This document shows positions 15,917 through 24,951 of a stretch of 64,000 bases of DNA, one piece after another (the first letter of the stretch is position 1; each line of letters begins with the position of its first letter). The DNA lies in the NCBI GenBank assembly GCA_910588145.1, contig CAJUPO010000002.1, forward strand, positions 53,624 through 117,623. Reading direction: 5' to 3'. The stretch is from an uncultured Oscillospiraceae bacterium. GTDB lineage: Bacteria > Bacillota > Clostridia > Oscillospirales > Ruminococcaceae. The position numbers and the translations under genes are program-made. The notes under the pieces are model-generated. The model made no database searches. It had not been told where the DNA came from and saw only the letters and a list, made by a program, of their open reading frames with translations.

Positions 15917-16990
15917 ATGAATAACGGTTTTTTTGAGGCTCTTTCGCTGCTTGGAAGCGAAAACAGCGTTGATACAGAGGTTTTGGTGGAAAAGGTTAAG
16001 TCCGCGCTGCTGAAGGCTATAAAAAAGGCTTATCCGGATTGTGAAGAGTATATAAGAGTTAATATTGACCCTGTCAGCAGAAGATTTGATATGTATCTTA
16101 TGAGAACGGTTGTTGACGATCAGCCAACATATTACAATGAAATCAATATCGATGAGGCAAGAACAATTGATCCGAGAGCTTATGTTGGCGGAACAGTTGA
16201 ATATCCCCTTGACGCAGCTAAGTTCGGAAGAGCGGCTGCCCAGTCGGCTAAACAGTCTATCAAAGGAGACCTGAGAGAAATCAGCCGTGAAAATATACTT
16301 AACCAGTTCGGTGAAAAGGAAAACGAATGCATTTCAGCAGTCGTATCCCAGGTTGAACCGGGAAGCGGTACTGTTACTGTAGTTTATGATAAGACTGAGC
16401 TGTATCTGTTCAGGAATGAGCAGATTCCGGGCGAGCGCTTCAGGGAAGGTCAGCAGATAAAAGTGTTTGTTACAGGAATAGCAAATAAGGCGAAAAAGCC
16501 TATTATTAAAATTTCCAGAGCACATAGAGACCTTGTAAAGCGCCTTTTCGAGCTTGAAGTTCCGGAAATATATGACGGAATCGTTGAGATCAAGTCCATA
16601 TCAAGAGAAGCAGGTGCAAGAACAAAGGTTGCAGTTTGGTCAGCTGATCCGAATGTTGACGCTGTGGGCGCTTGTATAGGCCCTAAGAGAACAAGAATAC
16701 AGGCAGTTGTTAATGAACTTAACGGAGAAAAAATCGATATAATAAATTACAGTGAAGATCCTGCGGAATTTATTGCTAAGGCGCTTGCTCCGGCAAAGGT
16801 AATTAAGGTCGATGTTGCAGAGGGTGAATCAAAGGAATGCACTGTTGTGGTTCCGAACGATCAGCTTTCACTTGCTATCGGCAACAGGGGACAGAATGCT
16901 AAATTGGCTGCAAAGCTAACAGGATATAAAATAGATATTAAGCCTGAGTTTGAGATTCCTATAAAGGGACTTGAACCTGAAGCCGAATAA
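15917..16990 (+). CDS. nusA: Transcription termination/antitermination factor NusA
   Basis: NusA binds RNA polymerase and nascent RNA and affects pausing and termination. The 357-aa length is the normal Gram-positive form without the extra C-terminal acidic repeats of E. coli. Domains in order are the polymerase-binding N-terminus (to about residue 130), S1 (about 135-200) and two KH domains (about 205-345, with CIGPKRTRIQAVVNELNGEK and LAIGNRGQNAKLAAKLTG). It follows rimP by 21 bases. Confidence 0.97.
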   Translation: MNNGFFEALSLLGSENSVDTEVLVEKVKSALLKAIKKAYPDCEEYIRVNIDPVSRRFDMYLMRTVVDDQPTYYNEINIDEARTIDPRAYVGGTVEYPLDAAKFGRAAAQSAKQSIKGDLREISRENILNQFGEKENECISAVVSQVEPGSGTVTVVYDKTELYLFRNEQIPGERFREGQQIKVFVTGIANKAKKPIIKISRAHRDLVKRLFELEVPEIYDGIVEIKSISREAGARTKVAVWSADPNVDAVGACIGPKRTRIQAVVNELNGEKIDIINYSEDPAEFIAKALAPAKVIKVDVAEGESKECTVVVPNDQLSLAIGNRGQNAKLAAKLTGYKIDIKPEFEIPIKGLEPEAE

Positions 16991-17013
16991 TCAGCTTTTT
17001 CTGGAGGGAGAAA

Positions 17014-17283
17014 ATGAAAACTAAGAAAATACCGATGAGATCGTGTCTGGGTTGCGGAGAAATGAAGCCTAAAAAGGAAATGATCCGTGTGGTAAAGGCT
17101 CCCGACGGATCGGTCTCAATAGATTTTACCGGAAAGAAATCCGGAAGAGGAGCATATATATGCCGGGAAGCCGAATGCTTCAGAACTGCAAGAAAGGCAA
17201 GAAGATTTGAAAAATCACTTTCCTGCAAAATAGAAGATAATGTTTATGAGGAAATGGAAAATGAAATCACAGAAAATGATTAA
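17014..17283 (+). CDS. ylxR: YlxR-family RNA-binding protein (DUF448)
   Basis: This 89-aa small basic protein is usually found between nusA and infB. It shows the family signature RSCLGCGEMKPKKEMIRVV and GRGAYICREAECF. Family members are linked to RNA binding and transcription control in the nusA operon. It overlaps the start of the next gene (17261) by 23 bases. The C-terminal acidic stretch is ordinary. Confidence 0.92.
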   Translation: MKTKKIPMRSCLGCGEMKPKKEMIRVVKAPDGSVSIDFTGKKSGRGAYICREAECFRTARKARRFEKSLSCKIEDNVYEEMENEITEND

Positions 17284-17575
17284 TCTTGTTACAATCTGCC
17301 GGAAAGCAAATAAGCTTGTATCAGGCTTTGACGCTGTAAAGGAAGCGGTTGTAAGCTCAAATGCCTCATGTGTACTTACGGCGTCGGATATTTCTCCGAA
17401 AACACTTAAAGAAATAAATTTTTTCTGTCAAAGCTCAGGTGTTCCGGTGATCTCTACAGAGCTTGAGTCAGCGGAAATACATTTTGCAGTGGGGAAAAAG
17501 ACAGTGGTTATGGGGGTAAATGATTCCGGATTTGCCCGAAAATTCATTGAACTCAGCAAGGAAAACGGGAAGTAA
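17261..17575 (+). CDS. ylxQ: L7Ae/L30e-family ribosomal-type protein (YlxQ)
   Basis: This 104-aa L7Ae-fold RNA-binding protein is typical of the nusA-infB gap in Firmicutes; the family recognises kink-turn RNA. The fold is seen in INLVTICRKANKLVSGFDAV. The frame is open from 17240, but ATG 17261 has GAGG nine bases upstream (17248-17251, inside ylxR), so that start is preferred. The 79 bases after its stop hold no gene, only the infB ribosome site. Confidence 0.88.
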   Translation: MKSQKMINLVTICRKANKLVSGFDAVKEAVVSSNASCVLTASDISPKTLKEINFFCQSSGVPVISTELESAEIHFAVGKKTVVMGVNDSGFARKFIELSKENGK

Positions 17576-17654
17576 CAGTAAGTGTAAGCTTGCGTTTATA
17601 TAAATTGATTAGCTAATAATAACTTTCAGTGACTAATAATAGGAGGTTTCGCCT

Positions 17655-20165
17655 ATGACGAAAAAAGTAAAGCTGTCGGATGCGGCAAAGGATTTAAAGC
17701 TTCAGGCACAGGAGCTTATAACCCTTATGGAAAATTATGACGGTGTTAAAAGAAAGAATGGTTCATCTCTCAATGAGAGCGAAATGAACTATATAATTGA
17801 ACATTATTCTCAGGAAAATCAGGTGGAAAACTTTGACGAGTATTTTCAGTCAAAGGATAAGCCTGTTGAGGCTGAAGAAGCTCCCGAAGAAAAACCGGCT
17901 AAAAAGCCTGTTAAAGCAAAACAGAATAAAAAAACTGACAGCGCTAAAAAAACAGATAATAAAAAGAATGTTAGAGATGAAGATGATAAGAAGTCTAAGC
18001 CTGTAAATTCTCCGGCAGAGGAAAAGGCTTTCGAACCGAAAGCAGAACAGAAAAAGACTGCTGAACCGGAACAGGCAAAATCCGAGCCGGTTCAGAATAA
18101 AAAGCAGAAACAGGCGGCAAAGCCTCAGAAGCACGGTGAAAAGCAGAAGCTGGGCACATCCATGTCTAATGCTGTTCCGTCAGCGACAGTTTCCGACAAT
18201 AGAAGAACTGTTGATACAAGAGGTTCATATGTAAATCTTGATAAATATAACGAAAGATATGAACAGATCGCTCCGGCAAATAAGCATAAGGATAACTATT
18301 CCAAGAAGCAGAAGATAACACAGAAGTCTGCTCAGAGAAATAAAAACAAGTTCTCAAGCAAGAGAGAAACTGAAGCAGAAAAGCTGCGCCGTCTTGAACT
18401 TGAAAGAGCAAGAAAGCAGCAGCTTAAGGTTCTAATTCCGGATGAGATCGTAGTAAGTGAGCTTGCTTCCCGTTTGAAAGTAACTGCTACACAGGTAATC
18501 AAAAAGCTTATGGGACTTGGCGTAATGGCTTCAATTAACGAAGTTATTGACTTTGATACCGCTGCTCTTGTTGCCGACGAGCTTGGCGCAAAGGTTGAAA
18601 AAGAAGTTATCGTTACGATTGAAGAACGCCTTATTGATGACAGCGATGATGATAACAATACAGAAGAAAGAAGCCCTGTTGTTGTCGTAATGGGACACGT
18701 TGACCACGGCAAGACTTCACTTCTTGACAGAATCAGAAATGCAAACGTTACAGCCTCAGAAGCGGGCGGCATTACTCAGCATATAGGCGCTTACCAGGTA
18801 CAGATAAACGGCAAGGAGATAACTTTCCTTGATACTCCGGGTCATGAAGCGTTTACTTCTATGCGTGCGAGAGGCGCTGATGTTACTGATATAGCTATAC
18901 TTGTTGTTGCGGCTGATGACGGTATCATGCCCCAGACAATTGAATCCATTAACCATGCCAAGGCGGCTGAGGTTTCTATTATTGTAGCGGTAAACAAGAT
19001 AGACAAGGAAGGCGCAAATATTGACAGAGTAAAGCAGGAGCTTACTGAGCATGGTCTTGTAGTTGAAGAATGGGGCGGCGATATTATGTGCGTTCCTGTT
19101 TCTGCAAAAACCGGCGACGGTATCAGCGAGCTTCTTGAAGACGTTCTCCTTATTGCCGAGATGAAGGAGCTTAAGGCGAATCCGGACAGACTTGCTAAGG
19201 GCGTTGTTATTGAAGCAAAGCTTGATAAGGGCAGAGGTCCTGTTGCAACACTTCTTGTACAGAACGGTACTCTCCGTACAGGCGATATTATAATTGCCGG
19301 AACAGCAGTTGGCAAGGTGAGAGTTATGACCGATTACAGAGGCAGCAGACTTGACGAGGCAGGTCCTTCAGTACCTGTTGAAATTACAGGTCTTGCAGAT
19401 GTTCCGAGCGCAGGCGATTCGTTTAATGCTGTTTCTGATGAAAGACTTGCTAAGGAGCTTGTTGAACAGAGAAAGCATGAAGCAAAGCAGGAACAGTTTA
19501 AGTCATTCCAGAAAGTTACTCTCGACAATATCTTCAGCCAGATCGCTGAGGGCGAAATTAAGGAGCTCCCGATTATTGTTAAGGCTGACGTTCAGGGTTC
19601 AGTTGAGGCTGTTAAGCAGTCCCTTGAAAAGATATCAAATGATGAAGTTAGAGTAAGGGTTATTCACGGTGGCGTAGGCGCTGTATCTGAAAGCGATGTA
19701 ATGCTTGCGTCCGCTTCAAATGCAATAATTGTCGGCTTTAACGTAAGACCTAATCCGGTAGCCGAGGATACTGCTAAGCGTGACGGAGTGGACATAAGGC
19801 TTTACAGAGTAATTTATGACGCAATTGAAGAAATAACTACAGCTATGAAGGGTATGCTTGCACCTAAGTTCAGAGAAGTCGGAGTAGGTAAAGCAGAAGT
19901 AAGAATGGTTTATAAGATTTCTAACGTAGGTCTTGTTGCCGGTTCTTATGTTATAGACGGTAAGATTACAAGAAACTGCGATGTCAGAGTTGTAAGAGAC
20001 GGAATTGTTGTTGCAGAAGATAAAATAGATTCCTTAAAGCGTTTCAAGGACGACGCTAAGGAAGTTGCAAAGGGCTTTGAATGCGGTATCAGTCTTGAAA
20101 GATTTGCTGATATAAAAGAAGGAGATATTCTTGAAGGCTTTATAATTGAAGAATACAGAGATTAA
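17655..20165 (+). CDS. infB: Translation initiation factor IF-2
   Basis: IF-2 is the GTPase that places initiator tRNA on the ribosome. At 836 aa it has an IF2N-type N-terminus, a lysine/glutamate/alanine-rich linker (about residues 70-190), a second IF2N segment, then the G domain with GHVDHGKTS at 347-355, DTPGHEAF and NKIDKEG, followed by domains II-IV ending in IEEYRD. The start has AGGAGG upstream. It lies in the standard operon position after ylxQ and before rbfA. Confidence 0.98.
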   Translation: MTKKVKLSDAAKDLKLQAQELITLMENYDGVKRKNGSSLNESEMNYIIEHYSQENQVENFDEYFQSKDKPVEAEEAPEEKPAKKPVKAKQNKKTDSAKKTDNKKNVRDEDDKKSKPVNSPAEEKAFEPKAEQKKTAEPEQAKSEPVQNKKQKQAAKPQKHGEKQKLGTSMSNAVPSATVSDNRRTVDTRGSYVNLDKYNERYEQIAPANKHKDNYSKKQKITQKSAQRNKNKFSSKRETEAEKLRRLELERARKQQLKVLIPDEIVVSELASRLKVTATQVIKKLMGLGVMASINEVIDFDTAALVADELGAKVEKEVIVTIEERLIDDSDDDNNTEERSPVVVVMGHVDHGKTSLLDRIRNANVTASEAGGITQHIGAYQVQINGKEITFLDTPGHEAFTSMRARGADVTDIAILVVAADDGIMPQTIESINHAKAAEVSIIVAVNKIDKEGANIDRVKQELTEHGLVVEEWGGDIMCVPVSAKTGDGISELLEDVLLIAEMKELKANPDRLAKGVVIEAKLDKGRGPVATLLVQNGTLRTGDIIIAGTAVGKVRVMTDYRGSRLDEAGPSVPVEITGLADVPSAGDSFNAVSDERLAKELVEQRKHEAKQEQFKSFQKVTLDNIFSQIAEGEIKELPIIVKADVQGSVEAVKQSLEKISNDEVRVRVIHGGVGAVSESDVMLASASNAIIVGFNVRPNPVAEDTAKRDGVDIRLYRVIYDAIEEITTAMKGMLAPKFREVGVGKAEVRMVYKISNVGLVAGSYVIDGKITRNCDVRVVRDGIVVAEDKIDSLKRFKDDAKEVAKGFECGISLERFADIKEGDILEGFIIEEYRD

Positions 20166-20175
20166 ATCCCGGAAT

Positions 20176-20194
20176 GCGGGAATAATATTCCCGC
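20176..20194 (+). other. Hairpin between infB and rbfA
   Basis: The perfect 8-bp stem GCGGGAAT/ATTCCCGC has a 3-base loop. It is not followed by a U-run, so it is more likely a processing or stability element than a terminator. Confidence 0.5.
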
Positions 20195-20224
20195 AGGCTT
20201 TGTCCTGAGAAGGAGGTTAATATT

Positions 20225-20560
20225 ATGTCAAGTTTTAAAGTCGGAAGAATGGCAGAGGATATAAAAAGAGAGCTTACAGCAATTTTCAGGGAGCTTAAGG
20301 ATCCCAGGATCAACGGACTGCTGACTGTTGTCAGAGTTGATCTTTCAAATGATCTTTCACACTGCAAGGTATATGTTTCCTGCTTTGAGGGAATAGAAAA
20401 GGCAAAGGAATCTGTCAAGGGACTGACAAGCGCTTCTGGATTCATAAAAAGAGAGCTGTTTCATAGACTTCCTATGAGAAAATGTCCTGATTTAAAGTTT
20501 ATTGCAGACGATTCTATTGCAATCAGTGCAGAGATAAATGAAAAGCTGAGAGGACTTTGA
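20225..20560 (+). CDS. rbfA: Ribosome-binding factor A
   Basis: This 111-aa KH-type protein matures the 16S rRNA 5' end and 30S subunit. The pattern KVGRMAEDIKREL, LKDPRI and the SASGFIKRELFHRL helix is typical. A very strong ribosome site (AAGGAGG) precedes the ATG. It follows infB by 59 bases across a hairpin and is followed directly by the DHH phosphoesterase gene. Confidence 0.95.
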   Translation: MSSFKVGRMAEDIKRELTAIFRELKDPRINGLLTVVRVDLSNDLSHCKVYVSCFEGIEKAKESVKGLTSASGFIKRELFHRLPMRKCPDLKFIADDSIAISAEINEKLRGL

Positions 20561-20607
20561 AAAATATTAAGGGGGTGCGTATCCGGTGCAAAAACACCGG
20601 TCAGCAT

Positions 20608-21576
20608 ATGAATATAGATTATACTGAAGCAGCAAATATTATAAGAAACTGTAAAAGTGCATATATTCTGATTCATCAGAGCCCGGACGGAGACTGTATA
20701 GGCGCTGGAACAGCATTATATCATATTTTGAAATACCTGGGCAAAAAAGCTAAGGTAGTTTGCCCTGATGAAATTCCGGAAAGATATGGGTTTATGCGTA
20801 AAGGCTATATAGATGAGGATTTTGAACCGGATTTCATTATATCAACCGATGTAGCCGACGCTAATCTTCTCGGCGCCCTTAAGGAAGAATACGGAAATCA
20901 GGTGGGATTGTGCATTGACCATCATATTTCAAATACGGGATATGCGGAAAAAACTTTGCTCAGACCGGATGCGTCCGCTACCTGCGAGCTGATTTATGAG
21001 CTTATGGAAATTCTTGAAGTGCCGCTGACAGACGATATTACAAGATGTATTTATACAGGTATCGCAACTGATACAGGCTGCTTTAAATATGAAAATACCA
21101 CAGCAAGATGCCATGAAATAGTGGCAAACTTAAAACGCTGCTGCAACATCTGCTATGCCCGGATAAACAGGGATATGTTTGATGTGAAGAGCAGGGGCAG
21201 AATGAAAATCGAAAGATTTGTTTCTGATATAATGGAATACTATCTTAACGACCAGTGTACCATGATTTGCGTTACAAGCGATATTCTTGACGAAATGAAT
21301 GTTGACTCTTCCGAGCTTGAGGGTCTTGCTGGAATACCCCTGCAGGTAGAGGGAGTAGAGGTAGGCGTTACAATAAAGCAAAAGGATGAGGACAGCTATA
21401 AAATATCCATGCGGTCTGCAAACGATGTGAACGTATCAGAAATATGCGCTTCACTGGGCGGCGGCGGTCATGTGAAGGCGGCAGGCTGTCTGCTGCACGG
21501 TACTCTTGATGAGGTTAAAAAGAAAATTGTAGACGCTGTTGAGGAAGGTATAAAAAAATGCAGTGCAACGGCATAA
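20608..21576 (+). CDS. nrnA: DHH/DHHA1 phosphoesterase (NrnA-like nanoRNase/pAp phosphatase)
   Basis: The protein degrades very short RNA and, in relatives, 3'-phosphoadenosine 5'-phosphate or cyclic dinucleotide products. Metal motifs are QSPDGDCIG, STDVADAN and CIDHHIS, and the C-terminal DHHA1 domain has SLGGGGHVKAAGC. ATG 20608 gives 322 aa, the usual length, but lacks a good ribosome site. The frame is open up to a TTG at 20557 overlapping the rbfA stop, and AAGGGGG at 20569-20575 precedes no standard codon. The exact start is therefore uncertain. It overlaps truB by 19 bases. Confidence 0.88.
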   Translation: MNIDYTEAANIIRNCKSAYILIHQSPDGDCIGAGTALYHILKYLGKKAKVVCPDEIPERYGFMRKGYIDEDFEPDFIISTDVADANLLGALKEEYGNQVGLCIDHHISNTGYAEKTLLRPDASATCELIYELMEILEVPLTDDITRCIYTGIATDTGCFKYENTTARCHEIVANLKRCCNICYARINRDMFDVKSRGRMKIERFVSDIMEYYLNDQCTMICVTSDILDEMNVDSSELEGLAGIPLQVEGVEVGVTIKQKDEDSYKISMRSANDVNVSEICASLGGGGHVKAAGCLLHGTLDEVKKKIVDAVEEGIKKCSATA

Positions 21577-22451
21577 TATGCGTTAACAAGCCGGCAGGTT
21601 TTACGTCCTTTGACGTTGTTGCCAAGCTTCGGGGCATTCTGAAAATGAAAAGGCTGGGGCATTCCGGTACTCTTGATCCTATGGCTACAGGAGTGCTGCC
21701 GGTTTTTGCCGGAAGCGCTGCGAAGGCGATAAGCATTATTCCGGTTGGCGATAAAAAATATACGGCAGGGTTTAGACTGGGTCTGACAGCAGATACTCAG
21801 GATATAACAGGAAAGATCATATCTGAAAGCGAATTTGATGTTTCTCCTGAACAGGTCAAAAGCGCTGCGGAAAAATTAACAGGTGGAATAAAACAGATCC
21901 CGCCCATGTTTTCAGCGGTTTCAGTAGGCGGAAAGCGTTTGTATGAGCTTGCACGTCAGGGAATTGAAATTGAAAGGGAAGCAAGAGATATTACCGTTTA
22001 TTCCATAGATATACTGTCCTTTGATGAAAAAACGGGACAGGGAAAGCTGAGTATTTTCTGTTCAAAGGGAACCTATGTGCGTACTATAATTCATGACATG
22101 GGTGTTATTTTAGGCTGCGGCGCAGTGATGACAAGTCTTGTCAGAACCAGTTCAAACGGTTTTTCCATAGAGGACTGCTATACTCTGGAACAGCTTGAAG
22201 CGCTGCGTGATGAAGAAAAGCTTGAATCGGCTGTCATTCCTGTTGAACGGCTTTTTTCGTCATTGCCTTCAATTATACTGGATAAAAGAAAAACCGCGCT
22301 CTATAAAAACGGAGTAAAGCTGCGGTTTGATCAGCTTGACGGCATTTCAGAAGAAAAATTTTATAAGGTTTACGGTGACGATGGTTTTATCGGAACTGCA
22401 AAGGCTGATTTTGAAGAAAAAATATTAAGGGTCGATAAAAATCTTTATTAG
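21558..22451 (+). CDS. truB: tRNA pseudouridine-55 synthase
   Basis: The enzyme makes pseudouridine at position 55 in the T loop of tRNAs. At 297 aa it is full length. The catalytic aspartate is D40 in HSGTLDPMATGVL, with KPAGFTSFDVV at the N-terminus and KGTYVRTIIHDMG in the middle. It begins inside the end of nrnA, and ribF follows by 13 bases, the standard rbfA-nrnA-truB-ribF order of Firmicutes. Confidence 0.96.
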   Translation: MQCNGIICVNKPAGFTSFDVVAKLRGILKMKRLGHSGTLDPMATGVLPVFAGSAAKAISIIPVGDKKYTAGFRLGLTADTQDITGKIISESEFDVSPEQVKSAAEKLTGGIKQIPPMFSAVSVGGKRLYELARQGIEIEREARDITVYSIDILSFDEKTGQGKLSIFCSKGTYVRTIIHDMGVILGCGAVMTSLVRTSSNGFSIEDCYTLEQLEALRDEEKLESAVIPVERLFSSLPSIILDKRKTALYKNGVKLRFDQLDGISEEKFYKVYGDDGFIGTAKADFEEKILRVDKNLY

Positions 22452-22464
22452 GCGGTGTACACAA

Positions 22465-23412
22465 ATGATCAATATAACAGACAGCGGTGAAATTATGAAT
22501 AGTAAAAGCGCTGTTGCTCTGGGGATTTTTGACGGCGTCCATAACGGGCATAGAGAAATTATTTCCGCTGCCCTTGAATATAAGAAAAGTAATTTAAGTC
22601 CGGTGGTTTTTACTTTTAATGTTGAATCAATAGAAATAAAACACGGACGCAGATATGAATATATATATGACGACAGGCAAAAGCATGAGATTCTTGATTC
22701 TCTGGGGGTGGAGTATATTTTTTCACCCGATGCGGGAACGCTGAAAGATATGAGCGGAGAAGAGTTTTCCGAAAAGATTCTTGCCAAAAGGCTCAATGCC
22801 GGAGCAGTGATATGCGGAGAAAATTTCAGGTTCGGAAAAAATGCTGAATGCGGGGCTCACGAGCTTAAGCGATTCGGAGAAAAATACGGATTTGAAGTTA
22901 AGGTAGTAGAACTGCTTAAAATGGACGGTAAGATTATTTCCTCAGAAGCGGTAAGAAATATGCTTATTGAGGGGAAAATTACGGAACTTAGAGAATGCTG
23001 GGGAATCACATATTTCATAGATTCAGTTGTCAGAGAGGGAAACAGAATCGGCAGTACGGTTTTAAGTTTTCCTACAGTGAATCAGCATTTCAGTGAAAAT
23101 CAGCTTGTACCCCGAAAGGGAGTTTATTGCTCTGTCACTGAAATCTGCGGAGAGGAATACCCCTCAGTTACCAATGTGGGATACAGACCTACGGTAGCAG
23201 ACGGGGCAGCCCCTTTGGCTGAAACACATATACTTGATTACAGCGGAGATCTTTACGGAAAAAGAGTAAAGGTCACGTTACTATATTTTGTAAGAGATGA
23301 AATGAAGTTTTCATCTCTTGATGATTTGAAAAAACAGATTGACGCAGATATTGCAGCCGTTCGCATGAATGCAGCTAAGGAAAATGTGCGTCAGGCGGCA
23401 GGAAAGGATTGA
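22465..23412 (+). CDS. ribF: Bifunctional riboflavin kinase/FAD synthetase
   Basis: The enzyme phosphorylates riboflavin to FMN and adenylates it to FAD. At 315 aa, the N-terminal nucleotidyltransferase half has GIFDGVHNGHREI and the C-terminal kinase half has SFPTVNQHF and TNVGYRPTV. The first ATG (22465) lacks a clear ribosome site. An ATG at 22498 nearer the conserved motif is an alternative start that would give 304 aa. Its stop overlaps the open frame of gltX. Confidence 0.94.
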   Translation: MINITDSGEIMNSKSAVALGIFDGVHNGHREIISAALEYKKSNLSPVVFTFNVESIEIKHGRRYEYIYDDRQKHEILDSLGVEYIFSPDAGTLKDMSGEEFSEKILAKRLNAGAVICGENFRFGKNAECGAHELKRFGEKYGFEVKVVELLKMDGKIISSEAVRNMLIEGKITELRECWGITYFIDSVVREGNRIGSTVLSFPTVNQHFSENQLVPRKGVYCSVTEICGEEYPSVTNVGYRPTVADGAAPLAETHILDYSGDLYGKRVKVTLLYFVRDEMKFSSLDDLKKQIDADIAAVRMNAAKENVRQAAGKD

Positions 23413-23420
23413 TATTTAAG

Positions 23421-24872
23421 ATGTCAGGAAAAGTCAGAACAAGATTTGCTCCCAGTCCAACGGGATATATGCATATAGGAAATCTCAGAACAGCTCTTTA
23501 CACATATCTTATTGCTAAGAAAAACGGCGGTGATTTTATTCTCAGAATTGAGGATACCGACAGAGAAAGATATGTAGAAGGCGCAGTTGAAGTTATTTAT
23601 AATACCTTAAGACAAGCCGGTCTTAAATGGGACGAGGGTCCGGATATAGGCGGAGATTACGGTCCGTATGTTCAGTCTGAAAGAATGGGAATGTTTAAGG
23701 AATATGCACTGAAGCTTGTTGAAAACGGAAATGCATATTACTGTTTCTGTGACAAGGACAGACTCGACGAGGTTAGAAAAATTCAGGAAGCGTCACATAT
23801 TCCTCCAATGTATGACAGACACTGCCGTGATCTTTCAAAGGAAGAGGTTGAAGAAAAGCTTGCGGCCGGTATTCCTTATGTTATAAGACAGAAAATGCCT
23901 CTTGAGGGAACAACAACTTTTCATGATGAAATTTACGGCGATATTACCGTTGAAAATTCAACTCTGGACGACCAGATTCTAATTAAAACAGACGGTATGC
24001 CTACTTATAATTTTGCAAATGTAGTAGATGACCACACAATGGGAATCACTCATGTGGTAAGAGGAAACGAGTATCTTTCATCTGCTCCTAAATACAATCT
24101 GCTGTATGAGGCATTTGGCTGGGAGGTTCCGGTATATATACACTGCGCTCCTGTAATGAAGGATCATACAACAAAGCTTTCCAAGAGAAACGGCGACGCT
24201 TCATTTGAAGATATTGTTGCAAAGGGATATTTGCCTGAGGCGGTGGTTAATTTTATCGCTCTGCTCGGCTGGGCTCCAAAGGGCGAGGAAGAAATTTTTA
24301 ATCTTGATGAGCTTGCGGAAAACTTTGATCTAAGCGGAATCTCTAAATCTCCTGCTATTTTTGATCCTGTAAAGCTTAAGGCTGTTAATGCTGCCCATAT
24401 AAAGAAGCTTTCACCGGAAAAATTCCTCGAATTGGCGCTTCCTTATATAAAACAGTCGGTGAAAAGGGAAGATGTAGACTTGAATTTGCTGGCGGCAATG
24501 ATCCAGTCAAGAACAGAGCTTTTTACAGATATTCCTGAAATGATTGATTTTATTGACGTTCTTCCGGAATACGATACAGCTATGTACTGTCATAAAAAAA
24601 TGAAGACTAATGAGGAAACTTCACTTGAAGCTCTCAAGGCCGTTCTTCCGGTGCTTGAAGCCCTTGATGTGTGGACGGAGGAAGCTGTCCATAAGGCTCT
24701 GTTTGACCTTATAGCTAAACTTGAAGTGAAGAACGGATGGCTTTTGTGGCCGGTAAGAACGGCTGTTTCCGGCAAACAGTTTACACCGGGCGGCGGCGTA
24801 GAGCTTTGTCATTTGCTGGGTAAGGAAGAAACTCTTTCACGAATCCGCAGAGGTATAGAAAAGCTTTCATAA
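23421..24872 (+). CDS. gltX: Glutamyl-tRNA synthetase
   Basis: This class I synthetase charges tRNA-Glu. The HIGH signature is PSPTGYMHIGNLR near the N-terminus and the KMSKS equivalent is KLSKRNGD. The ATG at 23421 fits the family N-terminus and has AAAGGA 12 bases upstream. A TTG at 23409 overlaps the ribF stop and is not favoured. The product is 483 aa. It appears to be the last gene of the long rimP-nusA-infB-truB-ribF run. Confidence 0.97.
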   Translation: MSGKVRTRFAPSPTGYMHIGNLRTALYTYLIAKKNGGDFILRIEDTDRERYVEGAVEVIYNTLRQAGLKWDEGPDIGGDYGPYVQSERMGMFKEYALKLVENGNAYYCFCDKDRLDEVRKIQEASHIPPMYDRHCRDLSKEEVEEKLAAGIPYVIRQKMPLEGTTTFHDEIYGDITVENSTLDDQILIKTDGMPTYNFANVVDDHTMGITHVVRGNEYLSSAPKYNLLYEAFGWEVPVYIHCAPVMKDHTTKLSKRNGDASFEDIVAKGYLPEAVVNFIALLGWAPKGEEEIFNLDELAENFDLSGISKSPAIFDPVKLKAVNAAHIKKLSPEKFLELALPYIKQSVKREDVDLNLLAAMIQSRTELFTDIPEMIDFIDVLPEYDTAMYCHKKMKTNEETSLEALKAVLPVLEALDVWTEEAVHKALFDLIAKLEVKNGWLLWPVRTAVSGKQFTPGGGVELCHLLGKEETLSRIRRGIEKLS

Positions 24873-24902
24873 GGCTTTCATTTAATTTTCACATTATTCT
24901 GA

Positions 24903-24908
24903 TATAAT
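24903..24908 (+). promoter_or_regulatory. Extended -10 promoter for ABC/Gld-like module
   Basis: TATAAT is preceded by TGA (extended -10). No good -35 stands at 17 bases. It lies 44 bases before the ATPase gene. Confidence 0.45.
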
Positions 24909-24951
24909 TACTTTAAAAAAAGTTTACCTGAAATAAGGAGGTAACAGTTTA

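Noticed and set aside
17850..18134. Long antisense open frames across infB, rich in Leu/Phe/Arg
   Set aside because: They mirror the lysine/glutamate-rich linker of infB on the opposite strand and have no ribosome sites.
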